64,000 nt of DNA from Lineus longissimus (lineage: Eukaryota > Nemertea > Pilidiophora > Heteronemertea > Lineidae): contig NC_088318.1 in NCBI RefSeq assembly GCF_910592395.1, forward strand, positions 10,294,349-10,358,348, read 5' to 3'. Positions 58,201 through 64,000 of this stretch are shown piece after piece. A program made the position numbers and the translations under genes. Each line of letters opens with the position of its first letter. The first letter of the stretch is position 1. Below the pieces are notes generated by a model. That model saw only the letters and a program-made list of their open reading frames with translations, ran no database searches and had not been told where the DNA came from.

Positions 58201-58544
58201 CTTGCTGGGGTAAGTTGATCTCTGTTAGGGTTAAGCATAAATCATCTGAGCAATGAGCTCTTATCCGTAAGAATAACCCTTCAAAGCAAACCAATACCCC
58301 TTTGAAGTGCTAGCAATGATTTTCTTTGAACAGATAGCCCACAAATGATATGGAGTTAGAACAATTCAGGGGGACTTAATTTACATAAACAAACCAAACA
58401 AATTGAGGCTCCTGAGACTGCATATCCATCGACTATTCCCTTGTGCAGTTTTTCCTGTTTCTGTGTTGCTTATGACCTTGTGATGCACCACACACAAACT
58501 CAACCTTTGTTTGGCTTATTGGACATTCCTATTTGTTGTACTAG
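55276..58544. other. Mostly non-coding; diverged duplication near its start
   Basis: Blocks at about 55480-55660 and 55765-55945 share GGCCATCAAAGTGGTACAGC-like, CATCAATCGACATAAAAAAC-like and AAAATGGAGCGATTC-like segments: an old duplication of about 185 bp offset by about 285 bp. The 120-codon plus frame across it is therefore suspect. A frame at 57634-57825 ending at GTGAGT lacks an acceptor. Nothing else is seen. Confidence 0.35.
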
Positions 58545-59345
58545 AAAACACTAGCACCAACATGTTGCTTCTTTGCCTAGTTCTGACATAACAGCACCAA
58601 CTTGCTGCCTGTCTGCCTAGTTCTGACACAGCAACACCATCTTGCTGCTTCTCTGCCTAGTTCTGACACAGCAACACCACTTTGCTGCTTCTCTGCCTAG
58701 TTCTGACACAACATCACCAACTTGCTGCCTCTCTGCCTAGTTCTGACACTGCAACACTAACCTGCTGCTTCTCTGCCTAGTTCTGACACAGCAGCACCAA
58801 CATATTGCTTCTTTGCCTAGTTCTGACACAGCAACACCAACTTGCTGTCTCTCTGCCTAGTTCTGACACAGCAGCACCAATATATTGCTTCTTTGCCTAG
58901 TTCTGACACAGGAACACAAACTAGCTGCCTCTCTGCCTAGTTCTGACACTGCAACACCAACTTGTTGCCTCTCTGCCTAGTTCTGACACAGCAGCACCAA
59001 CATATTGCTTCTTTGCCTAGTTCTGACACAGCAGCACCAACATATTGCTTCTTTGCCTGGTTCTGACACAGCAGCACCAACTTGCTGCCTCTCTGCCTAG
59101 TTCTGACACTGCAACACCAACTTGCTGCCTCTCTGCCTAGTTCTGACACAACAGCACCAACATATTGCTTCTCTGCCTGGTTCTGACACAGCAGCACCAA
59201 CCCGCTGCTTCTCTGCCTAGTTCTTACACAGCAGCATCACCATGTTACTTCTCTGTGTAGTTCTGACACAGCAGCACCATTATGCTGCTTCTCTGCCTCG
59301 TTCTGACCCAACTGCACCAACCTGTTGCCTCTCTGCCTAGTTCTA
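58545..59345. repeat. 40-bp minisatellite, about 20 copies
   Basis: Units of exactly 40 bp share TCTGCCTAGTTCTGACAC, then AGCAGCACCAAC and TTGCTGCT, with limited variation; two types (ACATATTGCTTCTTTGCC and ACTTGCTGCCTCTCTGCC) roughly alternate. The 87-codon minus-strand frame in it is a by-product of the repeat (three units make a whole number of codons). Confidence 0.92.
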
Positions 59346-59846
59346 GTACCTCAAGATGAACAGTCTCTGGTATGCTGACGATTTCCATTCCTACTGTGCT
59401 GTGCTTTCTTATATTTCGCCAGACTTCATCTACCGTCAAAACCACTTTGTAGGAATTCTTGCAGGTTCCTTTTCATAAACACCAATTACTCCTCAGTATT
59501 GCTCTTGCTCTCACCTTTAAGAAAAAGCCTCACAGTCATTATGGCTTGGCTAACTAATATGTTTTAAAGAAAATGAGGGGCTGTGTCTTCATAATAAGAT
59601 GTTTGCGCAAAGGTTATTTTTGGTCACAGAGCTTTTTTTCACTTCAGATGGCTACCTTATCATAGGTGACCAAGTTCAAAGAGTGTGCACGGGCTCTGTC
59701 TTCCATTGGATGCTCAAATTTAAATGGATAGAGCTTTTTCTTTAATCGGGAGAGAAAGTTTAAACAACAGTCAATTTGAACTTGGTCATAGAGCTTGTCT
59801 TGCTTGGAACCTCATTGTTCATTTCAGCTTAACTAGATAGCCTACT
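59346..59846. other. Non-coding stretch, nothing firm
   Basis: Between the 40-bp minisatellite and the minus-strand frame. No supported feature. Confidence 0.4.
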
Positions 59847-60236
59847 CTACATGCATTTTGACAGCTTTGGCTGAGACATGGTTCTTCTTAAGTTGGAACC
59901 AGGCTTCACCGCAAAGGACCTGCAATACGCATACCTATGGTTGGAAGGTAAACACCGCAAAATTTGATATAGTTGTCTAACAATTTCTTCCAATCGGATA
60001 TGAGTATACAACGTCAGGTGCATGTTGGCAGATCTCCGACATACTGTTACAACACCCAGAATCTGGCAGCTAGGTCCGGGTTTTCCAACAGCCGATACTG
60101 AGTCCAGCTGAGTTCTGCATTTTGGAGCATCCCCACAGATTGTCTCCATTAGTTTCTGTTTCCTTTCGATTTTTTTCACTGCTTGATATTTTTGGATGAT
60201 TTCTTCGATTTCGCCTCGTTTCCTCTTGGAGGTCAT
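59847..60236 (-). pseudogene. Possible relic of a pogo/CENP-B-like N-terminus
   Basis: The minus-strand frame of 129 codons starts MTSKRKRGEIEEIIQKYQAV, then KKIERKQKLMETICG. The KRKR start followed by a helix with AVKKIE is like the N-terminal helix-turn-helix of Tigger/pogo transposases and CENP-B. After about residue 45 the resemblance stops and the rest reads as non-descript sequence. It could be a truncated transposon relic, a domesticated first exon, or chance. No DDE catalytic part is nearby. Confidence 0.27.
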
Positions 60237-61821
60237 GAATTAGTGATTGGATATGTTCATGTGTGGCCGTGGTCTGATTGATTCGCTAGGTAGGGGATTA
60301 TATCGCTTTCAGCTTCATTCGGGGGGGGGGGGGGGATCTGTTTATTAGCATTCGGTTTGGTTTAGCTATGAACCACATTTATCAGTCATCCTGATGATGA
60401 ATGTAAAACGTTTAGTATGTTGTCTTAGCTTTTTGGTGTGACCATTTGTTTGAACGCTTCTGATGAACACTTTCTGGGAGAAAATTTAAAATGTTCATTT
60501 GTCCAGCTGTGTGAGTGGTTTGCTAGGTAGGGGATCATATCATGTCAGTATCATCGGGATCTGTTTATTAGCATTCCAGTATCGATGAGGCCATTTATTG
60601 TTTCCGAGGTGGAATGGAATTTCTGTATTGTTCCTATGATATAACGGTGGGTGACTCGCAGGGTTAACTAAATTAATTGATTCGAGGAGTGGCAACTATA
60701 TACTCGTTGATCAAAGCAAGCCTTGAGAACATCAGAAGCATTCTTAGTACCACTTGAGGGGTTATCCCATCCATTCCAAATGCCTCTTGTGAACGTTAAT
60801 GCATCGGTGCGTGTGATCTTAGTACATGAAACAAAGGCGTATGTGCTATGTACTTACATTATTAGGCCATGCAGATAGAAATAATTGTTTCTTATCTGAA
60901 AATTTTGAATACATGTAAGTTGAATTTGATTTGCTCGTAGAAAAAAGAAGTGTACTCTGACGTCATTACCAGTGTCATTGTGGTATCAGGATAATCGAGT
61001 ACTGGCATGATGGCATGATGTATTCATATTGGTCCTCATCTCAAGGTGTTAATTTGGTCCAGTTGGGACAAAAACATCGGAATTTCATGATAGTTCAGCC
61101 AGGTTAGGATTTTTTTCCTTTTATATGCACTTTGATGATAGAAACTACAACTGTAGAGTGGGAGGTGACTCAGCAGTTTCCAGCTTCGTAATAATACGCT
61201 TAATAACACCATCGGTCCTGTAATATTCTGATTAATATTGGATGATTTGGTGAGGAGGGAGTCATACTTTCAAATATTACTTGCCAGATAGGCTTATCAG
61301 CAGATGCTGGTCTTATGAGAAGCAAAAAACCTTCTCTGTACCCTTAAATATGCAGAGCCTCCATGGTATTTAGAAAGCTTACTTGGTCTTTACTATGTAT
61401 ATGTGGTATTTTGTAAGTCTGTAAACAGTTTTCAAATCAATTGGCAGTAAATGCTCTTCCTGGATAGATTAGAGGATTCTTCTGGGACTGACTAATCTTG
61501 TGGATTTCCTCTTCTGTTTGCTTCTGTTGAATGTAGTAAAAATTTTAAGTCATACCACAGCATTTTGTCCTGCCAGATTGGATGTTTTCTCAGAGGGATA
61601 TAAAAAGTTATTGTAATCTTCACTGCTGCCTTCAGAGGTTGTTCAAATGGACAATTTTTTTTGGGGGGGGGAGGTTAGCATTGTCTGCTGGAAATCACAT
61701 TTTCCTCAATGGAATTTCCATGATATTGATTTTAAATATGTAGTGCCAGGGTAGATTCTCCTGTTGGTGTAACAGCCTTTTGAAGCTATTATTCATGTTT
61801 TTCTCGTGTCTATCTTTGCAG
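60237..61821. other. Non-coding stretch, nothing firm
   Basis: It has a long G run at about 60323-60337 and two similar segments near 60290-60350 and 60530-60580 (GCTAGGTAGGGGAT, then GGATCTGTTTATTAGCATTC), an old direct duplication about 240 bp apart. It ends in the acceptor of the next exon. Confidence 0.4.
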
Positions 61822-61879
61822 GAATTATCTATATGTCTTACTGACTCGGACGGCAAGCTGGAGAAACAGGCCTTGAAAG
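61822..61879 (+). CDS. Exon of an unidentified gene (third from the 3' end)
   Basis: Good acceptor (CTCGTGTCTATCTTTGCAG|) and donor (TTGAAAG|GTATGC). Of the three frames only phase 0 is open, giving ELSICLTDSDGKLEKQALK with one base left over. That base plus TT at the start of the exon at 62509 completes a Val codon, so the two exons join in frame. No domain is recognised; the peptide is hydrophilic. The upstream exon must end in phase 0; candidates are at 53046, 37017, 25310, 21173 and 15029. Confidence 0.6.
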
Positions 61880-62354
61880 GTATGCAGTTCTTGTTGTTTG
61901 GGGCATTTTTCAATGCCACCGTGGTTGGGCACCAATTGGAATTATCGATGTAGTGACTTTGTCTGTAGCCAGGCTGTAGGAGTCCACCACAAGCTTCACA
62001 CTCAGCCTGGGTGAGATCGGCCTTTAACAATGCAGCTTTACACGAGCCGGATTCAATTTTCTGAAAACTCGATTAATCAATTATTTTTGACGAATGTGTT
62101 TATTTTAATTTCTCGTCAAAATATTGGTTTTAATCTGGGTTATATGCTTTATTCAACAATGCTTCTTTTGCATTGTTCAAAAATGTCCTGGGGCAAAGAA
62201 GGCATGCATAATGTTTAATTGGCCTACGGGGCTCATCAGTATTGAGCAGGTTTTGATTTTATCATGTCACGATTGTCACAAAGATTGATTTCTTACACAG
62301 TCCCATTTGTATATGAAAATATGTCTTCTTCTTTTCTTGGCATAAATTTTTTTG

Positions 62355-62455
62355 TAGGCTATTCCTCAGAACCAGGCCTGTGTCTCTAATTAACGTGGCT
62401 GTCATCTCTTGTTCCTGCGTTGACCCCAGAGCTTCGTTTCCATTGATGTATACGC
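62355..62455 (-). repeat. 3'-tail fragment of the non-LTR family at 37080-37400
   Basis: AACCAGGCCTGTGTCTCTAA, then GTGGCTGTCATCTC and GACCCCAGAGCTTCGTTTCC parallels 37107-37180 at high similarity. It is a very short 5'-truncated copy in the same orientation, within the intron between the exons at 61822 and 62509. Confidence 0.6.
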
Positions 62456-62508
62456 CCCGTTATTTACTATACATTTTGTGATACATTTGTGATACATTTT
62501 CGTTTCAG

Positions 62509-62639
62509 TTGTTTTACCTCCTCAAAAATATAACAATAAAGTGCTGTCAATAGAGGAGGAGGATGCGGATATTACAAAAACACAGATAGAGTCGGAAACA
62601 GACAATAATAAACAGGAAACGGACGGACTCAACGTGGAG
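62509..62639 (+). CDS. Exon of an unidentified gene, acidic (second from the 3' end)
   Basis: Good acceptor (TACATTTTCGTTTCAG|) and perfect donor (GTGGAG|GTAAGT). Only the frame entering with two bases is open; the other two hit stops early. The peptide starts VLPPQKYNNKVLSIEEEDAD, continues ITKTQIESETDNNKQETD and is strongly acidic and polar, so probably disordered. It leaves in phase 0. The single open frame, matching the phase of the exon before it, is the best host-gene evidence in the window. Confidence 0.68.
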
Positions 62640-62778
62640 GTAAGTTGAATTTACTTTTACACAAATTTCAGTCGGGAAAAGAAAGTTTTTTTGTGCGTCT
62701 TTGCTGATTACAGTTTTCTCCTTTTCCAAACCAACATCGAATCCGGACATCATCATCATCAACAACTCTCACTGGCAG

Positions 62779-62850
62779 ATGGCTCCAAACAGTTACCCTG
62801 ATTCCTTCATTGATAGACTACCAGATTCCTGTATCCCTGACGCTGCATAA
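62779..62850 (+). CDS. Probable last coding exon of the same gene
   Basis: The acceptor is CAACAACTCTCACTGGCAG|. Entering in phase 0, as the previous exon requires, it reads MAPNSYPDSFIDRLPDSCIP then DAA and a TAA stop at 62848-62850. The previous intron would be 139 bp. Another frame across the same DNA is open to 63022 and includes KPPSSSVKGSKPAHGRKF; it would need a different acceptor (for example after ACTACCAG at 62824, also phase 0), so an alternative longer last exon is possible. No AATAAA is found close downstream. Confidence 0.5.
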   Translation: MAPNSYPDSFIDRLPDSCIPDAA

Positions 62851-64000
62851 ACCTCCCTCGTCATCTGTCAAGGGTTCTAAGCCAGCTCATGGCAGGAAAT
62901 TTCATCACACAGAAAGTACAAGCAATTTGAAGATCGCATCTCGTGGTTTTCAAATCGACACAATTAACCGAGGGGGCTCGTATTGTCCAGATTTGAATTG
63001 GAAGGAAATGTCATTTTCTTGAATGTGTTACTGATTACCGTTATCTATTTGAAAATCAAAAGACGAATAGCTCAGCAATGATTGGAATTCGTTAGGGCAT
63101 CTATCTCCTTCAGATTTCTCTATAATGTTGTCACTCTGATGGCATTCTGGCATATCTGCCTGTGGTCAGAATGTGACTGTGAATTTATTTCATTTGAACC
63201 GCATCCTGGCGCAGTTTGATTCATCCGTATCCACGAAATAATCGTCAGTACATAAAGTAACAATTTAGTAGAAAATGTACAGTGTATGCAGGCGTACTTA
63301 AGTTGAAATCAACACCATTTGGGATGCCTTATTACTGGACACACATTCATGCTGATGTTACCCGTCAGTAGCTGTACTTTGAGATGTGCTATCATTACAA
63401 AATACACACATGAAGTCGTAGACTTAGCCCGAACAAATTTTAATTTGCAGCAGATAGTTTGCCAATGCAGGGTTTGTCTGGTGTCTCTGTCATTATTCTG
63501 TCAATTCAAGGTCTTTCGGCTGGTTTATTATTGTTGAATAATCCATGAATTTGATAAACGACCATCTGTAGAGGAACAAGGTCATTCGTCTTCGTATTTG
63601 TCAATGTGTTTAATCGTTGCGTGGGTGCGCTGTTGTGTTCTGGCTGACTTTGATATGGCTTTGAAACTACTGGCACATAGGGGTTCTGGTTTTGCTGGTG
63701 AGTCAGGCAACTCTCTAGATCTGATTGATTGCCCACCCAAAAGATGAATCTTATTTGTGCTTGGTATTGACCCCTCTTGATACTCCATTCCCTGTTAATA
63801 AACGCTGACAACTTCCGGTCAAATATGAGCAATTTGTATCACTGCTACCTGCAATTTAAATCACATGCAACAAGAATCGCTTGTATGTATAGGTCTTGAC
63901 AGGTACCTGTGATAAGAATCCGTGATCACAGCAACCTGTTTTTTCTAGCAGACCAGAGATCTTCTTGTTGCACGTAGCAGCAGTTATAGTGTACAAAATA
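62851..64000. other. Presumed 3' flank, nothing firm
   Basis: It may hold the 3' untranslated region of the gene above. The minus-strand frames at 63506-63832 lack support. No repeat or RNA gene is recognised. Confidence 0.35.

Noticed and set aside
58937-59200. 87-codon minus-strand frame with repeated CQNQ/VRTRQRG motifs
   Set aside because: It is a direct translation of the 40-bp minisatellite, whose three-unit period keeps the frame open.
1-64000. CRISPR arrays, operons or bacterial-type gene clusters
   Set aside because: The tandem arrays here have no unique spacers between conserved palindromic repeats, and the whole window has eukaryotic splice signals and retroelements.

Overview
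This is a window of animal nuclear DNA. It is AT-rich (about 40% GC by eye), has no operons and almost no long reading frames outside one mobile element, and carries many small inverted-repeat elements, SINE heads with tRNA-type promoter boxes, minisatellites and short exon-like segments with GT-AG splice borders. The repeat content (a DIRS-type retrotransposon, tRNA-derived SINEs, CR1/jockey-like non-LTR relics, many MITEs) fits a marine invertebrate, probably a lophotrochozoan or a non-vertebrate deuterostome. I cannot name the species.

The clear centrepiece is a structurally complete DIRS-type tyrosine-recombinase retrotransposon at about 38459-45233. It is GC-rich, unlike its surroundings. 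It has inverted terminal repeats (38468-38640 and 45028-45199) and, in order, a gag-like ORF1, a reverse transcriptase/RNase H ORF with a C-terminal extension, and a tyrosine recombinase. None of the three frames is interrupted. Just inside the right repeat, an internal complementary region (44881-44977) is the reverse complement of the right end joined to the left end, as expected for replication through a circular intermediate. No target-site duplication is visible. Two expression features stand out: the RT homology starts upstream of the first ATG in its frame, and a strong splice-acceptor-like sequence sits exactly where the recombinase homology begins.

The host gene signal is thin. The best is the 3' end of a plus-strand gene at 61822-62850: three exons with matching phases, good splice sites and a terminal stop, encoding an acidic tail of no recognised family. 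Further candidate exons lie upstream (14902-15029, 36972-37017, 45660-45887, 52821-53046 and weaker ones). If some belong to the same gene, the DIRS element sits in one of its introns, but that linkage is unproven.

The rest is repeats and quiet DNA. 1-5.4 kb: a repeat-rich start, a large foldback element (2168-3131), a CR1/jockey-like relic (3465-4260) and a tRNA-like/minisatellite block (4826-5365). 7.8-12.2 kb: a foldback (7792-8280), a ~77-bp tandem array with a second copy 3.5 kb away, and a foldback with 15-bp tandem arms (10561-11284). 15-30 kb: a perfect hairpin, a SINE, a repeat of a type common in marine invertebrates, a ~190-bp MITE and a TTAA-flanked MITE. 33.3-34.3 kb: a 61-bp satellite. 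46.9-54 kb: further MITEs, one with a SINE nested inside. 58.5-59.4 kb: a 40-bp minisatellite. Three copies of the ~190-bp MITE (27.8, 35.7 and 51.5 kb) show that this family is abundant locally.
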